Shown: positions 19,160 to 29,392, counted from the first letter of the stretch. The stretch: 64,000 nt of DNA from Acholeplasma oculi (GCF_900166985.1 NZ_FUZK01000001.1:353278-417277), one strand, 5' to 3'. Notes: generated by a model not told the origin, from the sequence alone. Numbers and translations are program-made.

Positions 19160-19643
19160 CTTTTTCTCGTTTCTTTTTATTATAATCCTTAATACCTTCG
19201 ATTATAAATTCTATAAATAATAATGCAATCCCTATATTTAAAAGTGCGTCCGCTAAGTTAAAAAACGTATTTCCTACAAAGGGTAATATAGGAACTTGAA
19301 TATAGTCAATAACATATCCATAAAGCAAACGGTCTATTCCATTACCTATCGTTCCACTAATTAAGAATATTAGCGATATCGTATATAGTTTTTTCGTTTT
19401 GATGTTAGATGTTGAAAATAAATAACCAAATATTGCTAAAGCAATCAATGTGATTATAAAAAAGAACATCTGTTGATCTTGTAGCATTCCAAAGGATGCA
19501 CCATAGTTTCTAATATAGCCTAATGTTAAAACATTCGGTATAATAACTTCTATTTGGTTTAATGCATACATACCAGAATAAAATGATTTCAGAAGAAAAT
19601 CAAAAAGTATTAAGATTGCAATAATAATATAAGATAGAATCAT
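19146..19643 (-). CDS. lspA: Lipoprotein signal peptidase II
   Basis: Cleaves signal peptides of prolipoproteins at the lipid-modified Cys. The 165-residue protein has four membrane helices and both catalytic Asp regions (NGIDRLLYGYVIDYI, and FFNLADALLNIG near residue 135). It is co-transcribed with rluD downstream and overlaps the upstream membrane protein by one ATGA-type junction. Confidence 0.95.
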   Translation of the reverse strand: MILSYIIIAILILFDFLLKSFYSGMYALNQIEVIIPNVLTLGYIRNYGASFGMLQDQQMFFFIITLIALAIFGYLFSTSNIKTKKLYTISLIFLISGTIGNGIDRLLYGYVIDYIQVPILPFVGNTFFNLADALLNIGIALLFIEFIIEGIKDYNKKKREKDGTN

Positions 19644-20026
19644 GCTAACCCTCCATAAATTGAAAATGTTACTATGAGTCCAACCATTATTAAAACTGTA
19701 CTGATTATGATGGAATCTAAATAAACAATTTTCTTTGTATTTAAACCTAAAATTTTAGGTATCTGTATACCCTGTATATAGTATAACAAGTATTGGTATA
19801 AAAATACACTTGCAATACCTATTATGAATAGTAATATAATTAATAAAATCTGTAATTCTGTAATTAAAAACAGTGGAATTATAATAAGTACGAGTGGTGC
19901 AACACTTAAACTAGTCAGTAACATCGATACCAATGTAGAAAGAATAACCACTTTCATATCGGTGTATTCATCTAATCTACGTCTAATAATATTGGCTTCG
20001 TTGAAGAGTTTAATTAGATATTTCAT
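19640..20026 (-). CDS. Small integral membrane protein, unknown
   Basis: Encodes about 128 residues: a charged N-terminus (KLFNEANIIRRRLDEY) and three or four hydrophobic helices, the last ending in SIYGGLA. No family recognised. The ATG at 20026 is preceded by GAGGTCGTCT; the upstream TTG at 20038 contains that ribosome site and is rejected. It overlaps both neighbours (the PDZ-Lon protease and lspA), so it is translated within the same operon and may serve envelope or secretion functions. Confidence 0.7.
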   Translation of the reverse strand: MKYLIKLFNEANIIRRRLDEYTDMKVVILSTLVSMLLTSLSVAPLVLIIIPLFLITELQILLIILLFIIGIASVFLYQYLLYYIQGIQIPKILGLNTKKIVYLDSIIISTVLIMVGLIVTFSIYGGLA

Positions 20027-20987
20027 AGACGACCTCAATGGCTTCTAATATATTTTTTACAGGATAGATATGAATTCTATCACTTAAATCACTGATTTCT
20101 CCATATTGATTATAAGGAATAATAAAATGCTTAATTCCTTCTTTGATTGCTCCATATGCTTTTTGTCTTAAACCACCGATGTTTCCAACTTCTTGATTAT
20201 ATCTAATCGTTCCGGTCCCTACAATGTCTACATCAATGGTTAGATCATCTACAAGTGCAAAATATATACTTAATGTGTACATCATGCCTGCAGATGGACC
20301 CCCACTAAAAACAGATTGTCCAGGTAATTCAAATGTCGGATTAGAGGATACAATATTGTACTTTGGATAAAATCTAAATACGTCTAGGGATGATTTATCT
20401 AACGTTATAGATAGAGTCTCTTGATTTCTTAAGACTTCTATTACTACGGTTGAATCTTGTTCTAAAAAGTAATTTCCCATGGTTTCATAATCACTGAAAT
20501 CTTGTTCATTCACATCTAAAATGATATCTCCAATGTTTAGATTTTGATGTTTTGCTTCTCGGTAATCAACAATCATTCCAACCCATTCATAATCAATTGA
20601 TACAGTTGGATTTTTAAGTTTTGCGAGTTCATATGCAGTTATGAGAGACTGTTCAAATGATGCTTGCTTTTGAATATTTGAACGTAGTCTTTCCTCACCC
20701 ATCGTTAATTGCGACTCATAAACACCCATAAGACTGATGTCAAACTCTTCAAGCATCAAATAAAGCATACGTGCAAACGGTGTAATACGAGACATCGTTA
20801 ATACTGAAATCGTCTTAAAATGGCTAGATTGCTCATAGCCATTCATTTGAATCATCGTATTTGCTATTCTCGTTTCATTAGGTGCTGTGACAGAAAAGTT
20901 TGTAGGTACAGTTAATGCAATCATTAAAAATACATAAGCAAATATGAATGTATGAAATATTTTTTTGATACTAGGACTCACTTTCAA
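20010..20987 (-). CDS. PDZ/Lon-type membrane-anchored serine protease (YlbL/SepM family)
   Basis: A 325-residue protease anchored by one N-terminal membrane helix (about 10-30), followed by a PDZ domain (about 120-200, with NIGDIILDVNEQDF) and a Lon-type catalytic domain. The Ser of GGPSAGMMYTL (near 230) and the Lys of LRQKAYGAIKEG (near 275) form the Ser-Lys dyad. Family knowledge: SepM in streptococci trims exported signalling peptides, and Bacillus YlbL acts in the DNA-damage response. It is therefore a candidate processor for the peptide encoded at 54861. Confidence 0.9.
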   Translation of the reverse strand: MKVSPSIKKIFHTFIFAYVFLMIALTVPTNFSVTAPNETRIANTMIQMNGYEQSSHFKTISVLTMSRITPFARMLYLMLEEFDISLMGVYESQLTMGEERLRSNIQKQASFEQSLITAYELAKLKNPTVSIDYEWVGMIVDYREAKHQNLNIGDIILDVNEQDFSDYETMGNYFLEQDSTVVIEVLRNQETLSITLDKSSLDVFRFYPKYNIVSSNPTFELPGQSVFSGGPSAGMMYTLSIYFALVDDLTIDVDIVGTGTIRYNQEVGNIGGLRQKAYGAIKEGIKHFIIPYNQYGEISDLSDRIHIYPVKNILEAIEVVYEISN

Positions 20988-21447
20988 GTGTAATCGTCTC
21001 CAATTTAATTTGTCTACTCTGAATCATCGCTTTTTGCATCATTTGAGTAGAGGCATAATGGCTTTCTTTTCCTCGGTCTTTATCTGACATAAATACAATC
21101 TCTTTGATGCCAGCTTGTACAATTAGTTTCATACATTCATTACAAGGAAATAAAGTCACATATAATGTTGAATTTTTTAAACTTGTTGTTGCATTTAATA
21201 TTGCATTTGCTTCAGCGTGTACAACATATGGATACTTTGTTTCACTATATTTACCATCTTTTGACCAGTTAAATGTATTATCATCAAGTCCCTTAGGTAA
21301 ACCATTATATCCAATAGCAATAATTCTTTTATCTTCATTGATGATACATGCGCCAACTTGAGTGGATGGATCTTTACTTCTTAATGCTGAAAGTTTTGCA
21401 ACTCCCATGAAATATTGATCCCATGAAATATAGTTTTCTCTTTTCAT
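20971..21447 (-). CDS. dCMP deaminase family protein (ComEB-like)
   Basis: Zinc-dependent deaminase converting dCMP to dUMP for dTTP synthesis. The 158-residue protein has VHAEANAIL with the zinc His and catalytic Glu, and [11 protein letters not shown] with the two zinc Cys. It overlaps msrA upstream by an ATGA junction and the protease gene downstream by 17 bases. Confidence 0.9.
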   Translation of the reverse strand: MKRENYISWDQYFMGVAKLSALRSKDPSTQVGACIINEDKRIIAIGYNGLPKGLDDNTFNWSKDGKYSETKYPYVVHAEANAILNATTSLKNSTLYVTLFPCNECMKLIVQAGIKEIVFMSDKDRGKESHYASTQMMQKAMIQSRQIKLETITLESES

Positions 21448-21941
21448 TTAATTTCATCCTCTTGTGCTAAGTTTAAATCGATATGACAATAACCTGTAGG
21501 ATTCTTTTTCAAATAATCTTGATGATAATTTTCTGCTAAATAAAAATTCTTAAGTGGTTCAACGGATACTACAATAGGTTTTTTATAGTTCAGTTGTTCT
21601 TTTTGGATATATGATAAAGCGACTTTTTTTGTGTCTTCATCCTCATAATATATACCACTTCGATATTGAACACCAATATCATTACCTTGTTTGTTTAATG
21701 AGGTTGGATCGATGATTCTATAAAAATGATTAAATAATGTATCTAAAGTAATCATTTGTGGATCATAAACAATTTTAACAGCCTCAGCATGTGTTGCAAG
21801 ACCATCACAAACCTCACGGTAAGTTGGATTTTCTTTGTTTCCGTTGGCATAGCCAACTTCAGTATCTATCACACCTTTGAGCTGATTAAAATACGCTTCA
21901 ACTCCCCAAAAACAACCACCTGCTAAATATAATGTTTTCAT
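21444..21941 (-). CDS. msrA: Peptide methionine-(S)-S-oxide reductase
   Basis: Repairs oxidised methionine using thioredoxin. It is 165 residues with the active-site Cys in [12 protein letters not shown] near the N-terminus and the family segments [16 protein letters not shown] and [10 protein letters not shown]; the tail [11 protein letters not shown] is typical. No methionine-R reductase domain is fused. It is linked by overlap to aspS upstream. Confidence 0.95.
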   Translation of the reverse strand: MKTLYLAGGCFWGVEAYFNQLKGVIDTEVGYANGNKENPTYREVCDGLATHAEAVKIVYDPQMITLDTLFNHFYRIIDPTSLNKQGNDIGVQYRSGIYYEDEDTKKVALSYIQKEQLNYKKPIVVSVEPLKNFYLAENYHQDYLKKNPTGYCHIDLNLAQEDEIK

Positions 21942-23638
21942 TTAATCACCTTCAATCCAAGTTCTTTAAATTGATCTTCATCAATAATATTAGGTGATTG
22001 CATCATTAAGTCTCTTGCAGATTGTGTTTTAGGGAATGCAATCACATCTTTAATATTATCCGTTTTTGTAGCTAGCATAACAATTCTATCTAAACCAAAT
22101 GCAATACCACCGTGTGGAGGTGTACCGTATTTTAATGCATCCATAAAGAATCCAAATTTGTTAAGTATTTGTTCTTGTGTAAATCCTAGTGTTTCAAACA
22201 TAAGGTTTTGAACTTCTTGTTGGTAAATTCTTATAGACCCACCACCAATTTCATATCCATTCCATACCATATCATATGCTTTTGCAATTGCATGTTTAGG
22301 ATCATTTTTTAAACTTTCAACACTCTTAGGTGCTGTAAATGGGTGATGTCTAGCATATAATCTTTGATCTGCTTCGTTAAATTCAAGTAGCGGGAAATCA
22401 ACAACCCATAATAAACTTTCTTTCATTGGGTCGATCAAATTTAAATCCTTCGCCAATTCTTTTCTTAATGCGCCACAAGCATTGGTTGAATCTTCATAGT
22501 TTCCAGGAACAAAGAAGATAATTTTTCCTGGTTCTACAAGATCAGGGGTCATAAACTTAGATACTGAACCACTTAATACACCTTGTTCATTTTTAACATA
22601 AGCAAGCGTGTCACCATGATTCTTCTTAACAATTTCAGTTAATTTATCGATGTACTTACGGGTAAATAAAGGATTTTGGTCTAGTGTAAATCCACGGACA
22701 GTTTTTCCTTCAAATAACGGTATAGTTAAGCCTTCTAGTATACCGTCTAGATTTTCAATGTGTAGTTCATAACGAAGGTCTGGTTTATCTGATCCATAGT
22801 TATGAAATGCTTCTTCATAAGTCATTCTTAAAAGTGGTAATGGTAATTCTTTTTTAAGAACATTTTTAAACATATCAGAAATTATTTTCTCACCAAAACC
22901 CAAGACTTGTTCTTGATCGACAAATGATGACTCGATATCCACTTGTGTAAACTCAAGTTGTCTATCCGCTCTTAAATCTTCATCTCTAAAACATCTAGCA
23001 AATTGGAAGTACTTTTCAAACCCTGAAATCATATAAAGTTGTTTAAATATTTGAGGTGATTGAGCAAGTGCATATCCTTCACCATGATAAAGTCTAGAAG
23101 GTACAATAAACTCTTTAGCACCTTCTGGTGTTGATTTGACTAAATAAGGTGTTTCTAATTCCAAGAAATTCATATCCAGTAAACTCTTTCGAATTGATTG
23201 AGTAATCATACTTCTTTGTAGTAAATAGTTTTTGGATGAATTCTTTCTTAAATCCAAATAACGATACTTCAATCTTATTTCCTCAGAAAGATTATCTTGT
23301 TCACTAATAGTAATTGGTGTTACCTCAGCTTTATTTAAGAGATTCATCTGAGTTATTTCAACTTCAATATCTCCTGTATTCATGGAAGGATTTTTGGATT
23401 CTCTTTCAATAACCTTTCCTTCAACTTCAATGACATATTCATTTTTTAGTTCTGAAACTTCTGAATATATAGGACTTTCTGGTCTTACGAGTAATTGGGT
23501 AATACCAAATTGGTCTCTGATATCCATAAAAATAAGACCACCTAAATTTCTTTTTTTAGCAACCCATCCTTTGAGTCTAACAATTTCGCCAACATTTGCA
23601 ATAGTCAGAGCATTGTTATGATGTGTATAATTCATCAT
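21938..23638 (-). CDS. aspS: Aspartyl-tRNA synthetase
   Basis: Charges tRNA-Asp with aspartate. The 566-residue class II synthetase has the N-terminal OB anticodon-binding domain (about 1-105), motif 2 ([22 protein letters not shown]), a bacterial GAD insert and motif 3 ([12 protein letters not shown]) near the end. Two adjacent ATGs (23638, 23635) overlap the hisS TGA stop. The operon GNAT-hisS-aspS-msrA-dCMP deaminase lies behind a T-box leader. Confidence 0.97.
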   Translation of the reverse strand: MMNYTHHNNALTIANVGEIVRLKGWVAKKRNLGGLIFMDIRDQFGITQLLVRPESPIYSEVSELKNEYVIEVEGKVIERESKNPSMNTGDIEVEITQMNLLNKAEVTPITISEQDNLSEEIRLKYRYLDLRKNSSKNYLLQRSMITQSIRKSLLDMNFLELETPYLVKSTPEGAKEFIVPSRLYHGEGYALAQSPQIFKQLYMISGFEKYFQFARCFRDEDLRADRQLEFTQVDIESSFVDQEQVLGFGEKIISDMFKNVLKKELPLPLLRMTYEEAFHNYGSDKPDLRYELHIENLDGILEGLTIPLFEGKTVRGFTLDQNPLFTRKYIDKLTEIVKKNHGDTLAYVKNEQGVLSGSVSKFMTPDLVEPGKIIFFVPGNYEDSTNACGALRKELAKDLNLIDPMKESLLWVVDFPLLEFNEADQRLYARHHPFTAPKSVESLKNDPKHAIAKAYDMVWNGYEIGGGSIRIYQQEVQNLMFETLGFTQEQILNKFGFFMDALKYGTPPHGGIAFGLDRIVMLATKTDNIKDVIAFPKTQSARDLMMQSPNIIDEDQFKELGLKVIK

Positions 23639-24900
23639 GATAAAAATCCTTTCATATAAGCTACCAATTCCTTGATAGCAATCGTACTTTGTTCTTGTGT
23701 TTCGGTATTTTTAACTGTAACTTGACCAAGTTTAAGTTCATCATCACCAAAGATGATTACATATTTGGCATTCAGTTTAATCGCATCTTTGAGTTGAGTT
23801 TTGAAGTTCTTGTTTGAAAAATCCATTTCTGCATGAATGCATGAATTTCTAAGTTCATAGAGTGATTTAAAAGCTTCTTTTTTGGTTTCATTACCAAAAT
23901 TAATCAAATAAGCATCTAAACGTTGTTCCTGACTTAAAGTAATCCCTTCAGCCTCTAATGCATTTAATAATCTTTCCATTCCGAAAGCAAACCCAATCCC
24001 AGGAATTTCAGGTCCACCCATTTCTTTAACAAGCTCGTGGTATCTTCCACCGCCTCCTAAAGCATTTTGTGCACCAAATCCATCGATTGTTGCATGTATT
24101 TCAAAAACAGTATGTGAGTAATAATCTAAACCTCTAACGAGCTTTTTATCTAGTTCATATGGAATATGTAGTGATGATAAAAGCTCGACAAGCATTTGAT
24201 AATGTTTCATAGATTCTTCTGTTAAATGTTCAAGTGGCATCGGAGCATTTAATAAAAGTTCTTGGTCCACTGGATCTTTTGAATCTAATATTCTTAATGG
24301 ATTCTTCTCAAGTCTTAACTGAGAGTCCGGTGATAATTTATGCTTTAACGGTGCTAAGTATGCCTTAAGTGCTTCTCTGTAGTTTGATTTAGATGCTTGA
24401 TCACCTAAACTATTGATCTTAACGACTGCATTTTTTAAACCGAGTTTAGATATTGTTTCATAAGCAAGTGTAATGACTTCTGCATCCACTGATGCATCTG
24501 TTGATCCTAATGCCTCTATACCAAATTGCATAAACTGTCTAAATCTACCTTTTTGAGGACGTTCATATCTAAAATTAGGTCCTATGTAGTAGAATTTTGA
24601 AAGGTTGCTTGTAGCATATATTTTATTTTCAACATAACTTCTAATGACACCGGCAGTTCCTTCTGGTCTAAGTGTTAAGTCACGATCTGATTTATCCTTA
24701 AAATTGTAGGTTTCTTTTGTAACCATATCAGAATCTTCACTTTCACGGTGAATCACCTGTGAGTATTCCATCATTGGTGTTCTAATTTCTTTATATTGGT
24801 ATAAACCGTATAGGTTTCTTATGTAGTTTTCTAATGCTTGCCATTTTGGTGACTCAGCAGGTAATACATCATACGTACCTTTTACTTTTGTAAAACTCAT
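23635..24900 (-). CDS. hisS: Histidyl-tRNA synthetase
   Basis: Charges tRNA-His. The 421-residue class II enzyme has the opening KVKGTYDVLP, motif 2 (FRYERPQKGRFRQFMQFG), His-specific segment (LVRGLDYYSHTVFEI) and motif 3 (GIGFAFGMERLL), then a C-terminal anticodon-binding domain. ATG 24900 is preceded by AAAGGAG and overlaps the stop of the GNAT gene as ATGA; an upstream start at 24930 has no such site. Confidence 0.97.
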   Translation of the reverse strand: MSFTKVKGTYDVLPAESPKWQALENYIRNLYGLYQYKEIRTPMMEYSQVIHRESEDSDMVTKETYNFKDKSDRDLTLRPEGTAGVIRSYVENKIYATSNLSKFYYIGPNFRYERPQKGRFRQFMQFGIEALGSTDASVDAEVITLAYETISKLGLKNAVVKINSLGDQASKSNYREALKAYLAPLKHKLSPDSQLRLEKNPLRILDSKDPVDQELLLNAPMPLEHLTEESMKHYQMLVELLSSLHIPYELDKKLVRGLDYYSHTVFEIHATIDGFGAQNALGGGGRYHELVKEMGGPEIPGIGFAFGMERLLNALEAEGITLSQEQRLDAYLINFGNETKKEAFKSLYELRNSCIHAEMDFSNKNFKTQLKDAIKLNAKYVIIFGDDELKLGQVTVKNTETQEQSTIAIKELVAYMKGFLS

Positions 24901-25442
24901 TTGAATTGCTCCTTTGTTAAGTAATACCATGAAGATGGTTCGTGAAGTCCTGTAAATCTGTTATAGTATTTTTCATTATCTTTATAATCAAATATAAAGT
25001 TATTCTTTTCAATGACACGTTTACTACCAATGTTCGTATCCGCATGTCCAATAATGATTTTTTTATAACCATGGTAATAAAATCCTACTTCAAGTAGTTT
25101 TCTAAGTGCTTTGGTCATCACACCTTTATTCCAGTATGCCTTGTTTAAACAGTAACCTGCTTCAACAACTCCATCTTCTACAATGGTATGAAAATCAACT
25201 GTTCCAATCATTTGATTTGATTCAAGGTCAACAATTGCATATCCAACTGGTAATCCTCTATTTGGACGTTCTAAAAAATATCTTTTAATTGAACCATATG
25301 CTTCAGTAATATCCATATAAGGACCCCAACTTAGAAATTTAACAACTTCAATGTCAGAACCATATACAAACATATCATTGGCATCTTTTAATTCAATATC
25401 TCTTAACATATAGTGATCAAAATAAATAACTGGTTGTTTCAT
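24897..25442 (-). CDS. GNAT-family N-acetyltransferase (RimJ/RimL-like)
   Basis: A 181-residue acetyl-CoA-dependent acetyltransferase. The pattern LRDIELKDANDMFVYGSD, the CoA-binding region GYCLNKAYWNKGVMTKALRK and IIIGHADTNIGSKRVIEKNNF are typical of the RimJ/RimL branch, which acetylates protein N-termini or small amines. The substrate is unknown. It is the first gene behind the T-box and is translationally coupled to hisS, so its level should follow tRNA charging. Confidence 0.85.
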   Translation of the reverse strand: MKQPVIYFDHYMLRDIELKDANDMFVYGSDIEVVKFLSWGPYMDITEAYGSIKRYFLERPNRGLPVGYAIVDLESNQMIGTVDFHTIVEDGVVEAGYCLNKAYWNKGVMTKALRKLLEVGFYYHGYKKIIIGHADTNIGSKRVIEKNNFIFDYKDNEKYYNRFTGLHEPSSWYYLTKEQFK

Positions 25443-25465
25443 TTTCCATACCTCTTTCTTTTAAT

Positions 25466-25660
25466 AAAAAAACGTCCTTAAAAATTTCTAAGGACGAATT
25501 CGATTCGCGGTGCCACCTTAGTTCCAGTTGCCTGGCCCTTAAACGTTTGCTGGTTTCTAAAGTTGTCCCCTATATCGTTTCATTTCAGTCTTTCACCAAA
25601 CAACTGATCTCTTGTGAATGATTTCAATATAGTTCTTCTTTGTCTTCAACCGATTTAATT
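25466..25660 (-). ncRNA. T-box leader of the GNAT-hisS-aspS operon
   Basis: The minus strand carries the T-box signature AAGGTGGCACCGCG (complement of 25506-25519), stem I elements AGAGA and GGTGAAAG, and an intrinsic terminator (CGTCCTTA 25473-25480 with TAAGGACG 25489-25496, then T7). The likely specifier region in stem I reads AAACGATA, giving GAT (Asp) next to the lower helix, with AAC (Asn) as an alternative frame. The variable base of the tRNA-end-pairing TGGC is C, which matches a G73 discriminator as in tRNA-Asp and not C73 of tRNA-His. Confidence 0.92.
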
Positions 25661-25667
25661 TATAAAT

Positions 25668-25696
25668 ATCTTATCATTTTAGTGATAATTAGTCAA
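25668..25696 (-). promoter_or_regulatory. SigA-type promoter of the T-box operon
   Basis: TTGACT (complement of 25691-25696), a 17-base spacer and TAAGAT (complement of 25668-25673). Confidence 0.75.
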
Positions 25697-25702
25697 TAAA
25701 TA

Positions 25703-26779
25703 TCACAAGTTCTCGTTTATTTTTTTGATACCCTTTTTAATGTTTTCTTTGTAATATTTTAAGGTCACTTCTACGATGACTTGTATAGGTACTGAAAGTA
25801 TAGCTCCAATTATACCGAAGAACGCTTGACCGAGTAAGACAAATGCAATCGTTGATATTGGATTTAACTTTAACTGTGTTTGATAAATTTTAGGATTAAT
25901 AACATATGCATCAAGTTGAGGGAATATTAGTGTGAATACACCAATACCAATCATACCATATGCTGCATTAGGAACTGTCATTACGATAATTGCTGTAAAT
26001 AGGATTGAGAAATACCCACCAAAATAAGGAATAAGTGATAAAACTGCAGCAACAACAGCAACAAGTGGAACAAATATGAAGAATTCATTAAAGAATAATG
26101 CAAGGATAAGCATTAATCCACCATACTCTAAAGCTTGTATACCTGCAATGATAACTTCTGCCCATAAATAATTAGTTAACTCATTATCTATTGTTTTAAT
26201 ATAATTAAACGTCTTTGGTTTAACTGTGATAGAAAGATACTCTTTGATGTTTTCTCTCATTTTAGGGAAATTAAATAAGAAGATAATACCAACAACAATT
26301 ACAACAGCTCCACCAACAATCACATTCCATACAGTATCAACTGTACCGCCTGTTGCAGTAAAGAAGTTTGTAACTTGTAAGACGATATCATCAACAATTG
26401 ATGTTACATAGGATGCAACATTCGTTGTATCCACCTGAAGAATTTCTCCTATTTCAATTAATATATTTTGAATACCAACAGATAGATTACCTATGGAATC
26501 TACAGCAGGTTTTAATACGCCCCAGATTAAATATATTGTAAATAAAACTGTTGATGCATAGACAATAACAATACCCAACCATCTTGGTATTTTAAACTTT
26601 TCTAACAAGTTAATGAGCGGGTTTAGAATATAGGCAATTGTAAATGCGATAATTAGTGGCAATAGTGCATTAAATGCAACTAATGCAATACCAGAGACAT
26701 ATGGCCATATAAAGAATAATCCTATTAGAATTAAAATCAATAATACGATATTTAATAACTTAGAGTTTAGATGTTTCAT
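25703..26779 (-). CDS. AI-2E/YdbI-family membrane permease
   Basis: A 358-residue protein with about eight membrane helices: two near the N-terminus, a large soluble loop (about 75-145), then a cluster ending in IGAILSVPIQVIVEVTLKYYKE. This matches the AI-2E transporter superfamily, whose members have varied proposed roles, including autoinducer export and ion/proton antiport; the cargo cannot be told here. ATG 26779 follows GAGGTGG with good spacing; an ATG at 26797 overlaps that site. Confidence 0.85.
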   Translation of the reverse strand: MKHLNSKLLNIVLLILILIGLFFIWPYVSGIALVAFNALLPLIIAFTIAYILNPLINLLEKFKIPRWLGIVIVYASTVLFTIYLIWGVLKPAVDSIGNLSVGIQNILIEIGEILQVDTTNVASYVTSIVDDIVLQVTNFFTATGGTVDTVWNVIVGGAVVIVVGIIFLFNFPKMRENIKEYLSITVKPKTFNYIKTIDNELTNYLWAEVIIAGIQALEYGGLMLILALFFNEFFIFVPLVAVVAAVLSLIPYFGGYFSILFTAIIVMTVPNAAYGMIGIGVFTLIFPQLDAYVINPKIYQTQLKLNPISTIAFVLLGQAFFGIIGAILSVPIQVIVEVTLKYYKENIKKGIKKINENL

Positions 26780-26780
26780 A

Positions 26781-27224
26781 TTAATCACCCACCTCATACA
26801 TTAAATTAAACGGTCCTACATAGGTTGCATCGATAACCATGTGTGCACCAAATATTCCTGTTTGTGTTTCAATACCTTCATTCATGAGTTTTTGAACAAA
26901 CAACTCATATAAGGGTTTAGAAATCTCAGGCTTGGCAGCCTTTGTGAAACTCGGACGATTGTTATTGGATGCATCACCATATAAAGTAAATTGAGATACA
27001 ACCAATACTTGATGCTTACTTTTATCGATACTCAAGTTGAGTTTGTCATTTTCATCATGAAAGATTCTTAATTTAATCAATTTCTTAACACATTTATCAA
27101 CCAAATCTTCTGAATCTGTATCTTTAATGCCTAAATACACAATATAACCTTCTGAAATGCTTGAGATTAAAGTATCTTCAACATAAAGCTTTGCACGACT
27201 GACCTTTGTTACAAGCATTCTCAT
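26781..27224 (-). CDS. dtd: D-aminoacyl-tRNA deacylase
   Basis: Hydrolyses D-amino acids from mischarged tRNA. It is 147 residues with VVSQFTLYGD (catalytic Thr/Ser region) and NNRPSFTKAAKP. The usual C-terminal GPVT cross-subunit motif reads GPFNL here, a moderate departure whose effect is unclear. It overlaps rel by an ATGA junction, the rel-dtd pair of Firmicutes. Confidence 0.93.
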   Translation of the reverse strand: MRMLVTKVSRAKLYVEDTLISSISEGYIVYLGIKDTDSEDLVDKCVKKLIKLRIFHDENDKLNLSIDKSKHQVLVVSQFTLYGDASNNNRPSFTKAAKPEISKPLYELFVQKLMNEGIETQTGIFGAHMVIDATYVGPFNLMYEVGD

Positions 27225-29392
27225 TGCATATCACGCTCCACATAATATACTTGAGGCACTTTTTGAATATTGACCATTAATGTATCCAATTCACTGCGTT
27301 TATTCAGTGTTACTTTTAAACGAATAATACTTTCAAATTCTTGATTCGTAACTGCAGAAACCTCAGCAATCGCAATTCCGTTAGCATTTGCAACTTGAAT
27401 AATATCTGTTAAGAGTCCTGTTCTTGATGTTCCCTTGATCTTTAACCATGTTGCATATTTTCTAGTTAAATTCGTACCCCATAAAGCAGTAATTAATCGC
27501 TTACTATCGTATTGTTTTAAGTTTGTACAATGATTCGCATGAACTACAATACCACTTCCTTTTGTCACATAACCTGATATTTCATCACCAGGAATCGGTG
27601 TACAACAGTTAGCAAGTTTTATTTGTGGGTTTGAAAGTCCTTCAATAACAACACCTGTTTCAGAAATGGCTATTAATTGACGTTGAGTTCTTTCAATTTG
27701 TCTTTGAATCAACATTTCTTTTGTTATTTCAGGAATTAACCTGTTCATAACAGTTTTTGTTGAAATATTTCCTTTACCAATTTCTAGGTAAAGTTCATTT
27801 AATGTTTCAATACCTGACTTTTCAAAATTCTTCTCTACCCATTCATCATCGAGAATATCATCTCTTTTATTAAGAATCAATTCTTTTTCTAATAATTCTT
27901 TACCTGTAGATAGAGTTATCTCTTGATTGCCTTTATTGATAAAACCTTTAATTTTGTGTCTTGCATGTGGTGATTGTGCTATTTTTAGCCAATCCTCACT
28001 AGGACCTGATGAGTTTTTATTGGTTTTAATAGAAACCACATCACCTGTTTGTAATTCATGGTCTAATGTCACAATTCTTCCATTAACAATTGCACCAACC
28101 ATTTTATGACCTACATCAGTATGAATTCTATAGGCAAAATCTATTGGTGTAGAACCATGTGGAAGTTCAATCACTTCACCTTTTGGTGTGAAAACATAGA
28201 CGTTTGCTGAAAATATATCTGTTTTAACCGTATCAACAAACTCTTGAGAGGTTCCAGCTTGATCGTCTTTATCCTCTGCTATTTTGAGTAATTCTGCATA
28301 CCATTTAAGTTTAGATGCAATTTCAAATTGTTCACGTTCTTTAGAGTATACTTTATTTTCTTTATATGCCCAGTGAGCAGCAATACCGTCTTCAGCAACC
28401 TTGTCCATTTCTTTTGTTCTTATTTGTACTTCAAATAACGTACCGTCTGAATGTAGCACTGTTGTATGTAGTGACTGATAAAGGTTTGGTTTAGGTACCG
28501 CAATATAATCTTTAAATCGTTTTGGGATTGGTGTAAAATGTGCATGAATAATTCCTAATGACTGGTAACATGTTTCAACCTTGTCAACAATTACACGTAC
28601 TGCTAGAAGATCATAAATATCTTCAAATGATCTTCCACCATTGACCATTTTCTTATAAATCGAATAAATGTTTTTAATTCTACCCTTTATTTCAAAATTT
28701 TTGAGTTCAGATTCTTCAAATAATGTCTTTATATATTCAATAACATTTTCAATATTATTTTCTCGCTCTGTTCTTTTTGCTTTTACGAGATTAGAAACTT
28801 TATAATACATCGCAGGGTCCACAAATCTTAATGAACGATCTTCTAATTCTGCTTTCCATCTAAATAGACCGAGTCGATGTGCAATCGGTGCATATATATC
28901 CAATGTTTCTTTACTAATGCTTACTTGTTTTTCTGATGACATCGAGTTTAATGTTCTCATGTTATGAAGACGATCTGCAATTTTAATTAAAACCACTCGA
29001 ATGTCTTTTGCCATTGCAATCAACATTTTTTGTTGATTATCAGATTGTTCCGTATTTTGAAAACTAATTTTACTTAATTTAGTGACACCGTCCACTAAGA
29101 GTGCAGCATCTTTACCAAAATCTTGTTCAAGTTCTTTAAGTGTATAATCTGTATCTTCTACTGTATCATGTAGTAATGCACCAACCAATGTGATTGGTCC
29201 AGCTTCAAGTTCTGAAAGAATTCTAGCAACAGCAACAGGATGCGTAATATAGGGTTCACCACTTTTTCGCATTTGACCTAAGTGCTTTTGTTTAGCTAGT
29301 TCATAAGCTTTGGTGATTAATTTTATGTTTGTCTCACTTTTAATATAATGAGAAATATCAGACATAAGTGCTTTATATAATGCATCATTCAT
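27221..29392 (-). CDS. rel: Bifunctional (p)ppGpp synthetase/hydrolase
   Basis: Makes and degrades the stringent-response alarmone. The 723-residue protein is a full-length RSH: N-terminal HD hydrolase (HDTVEDT near 70, HNMRT), synthetase domain (VPKPNLYQSLHTTV near 295), TGS domain (VYVFTPKGEVIELPHGSTPIDFAYRIHT is the region near 395), a zinc-finger-like segment (ANCCTPIPGDEI) and a C-terminal ACT domain. Both catalytic centres look intact. The rel-dtd and apt-rel adjacency resembles Bacillus. Confidence 0.96.
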   Translation of the reverse strand: MNDALYKALMSDISHYIKSETNIKLITKAYELAKQKHLGQMRKSGEPYITHPVAVARILSELEAGPITLVGALLHDTVEDTDYTLKELEQDFGKDAALLVDGVTKLSKISFQNTEQSDNQQKMLIAMAKDIRVVLIKIADRLHNMRTLNSMSSEKQVSISKETLDIYAPIAHRLGLFRWKAELEDRSLRFVDPAMYYKVSNLVKAKRTERENNIENVIEYIKTLFEESELKNFEIKGRIKNIYSIYKKMVNGGRSFEDIYDLLAVRVIVDKVETCYQSLGIIHAHFTPIPKRFKDYIAVPKPNLYQSLHTTVLHSDGTLFEVQIRTKEMDKVAEDGIAAHWAYKENKVYSKEREQFEIASKLKWYAELLKIAEDKDDQAGTSQEFVDTVKTDIFSANVYVFTPKGEVIELPHGSTPIDFAYRIHTDVGHKMVGAIVNGRIVTLDHELQTGDVVSIKTNKNSSGPSEDWLKIAQSPHARHKIKGFINKGNQEITLSTGKELLEKELILNKRDDILDDEWVEKNFEKSGIETLNELYLEIGKGNISTKTVMNRLIPEITKEMLIQRQIERTQRQLIAISETGVVIEGLSNPQIKLANCCTPIPGDEISGYVTKGSGIVVHANHCTNLKQYDSKRLITALWGTNLTRKYATWLKIKGTSRTGLLTDIIQVANANGIAIAEVSAVTNQEFESIIRLKVTLNKRSELDTLMVNIQKVPQVYYVERDMQ

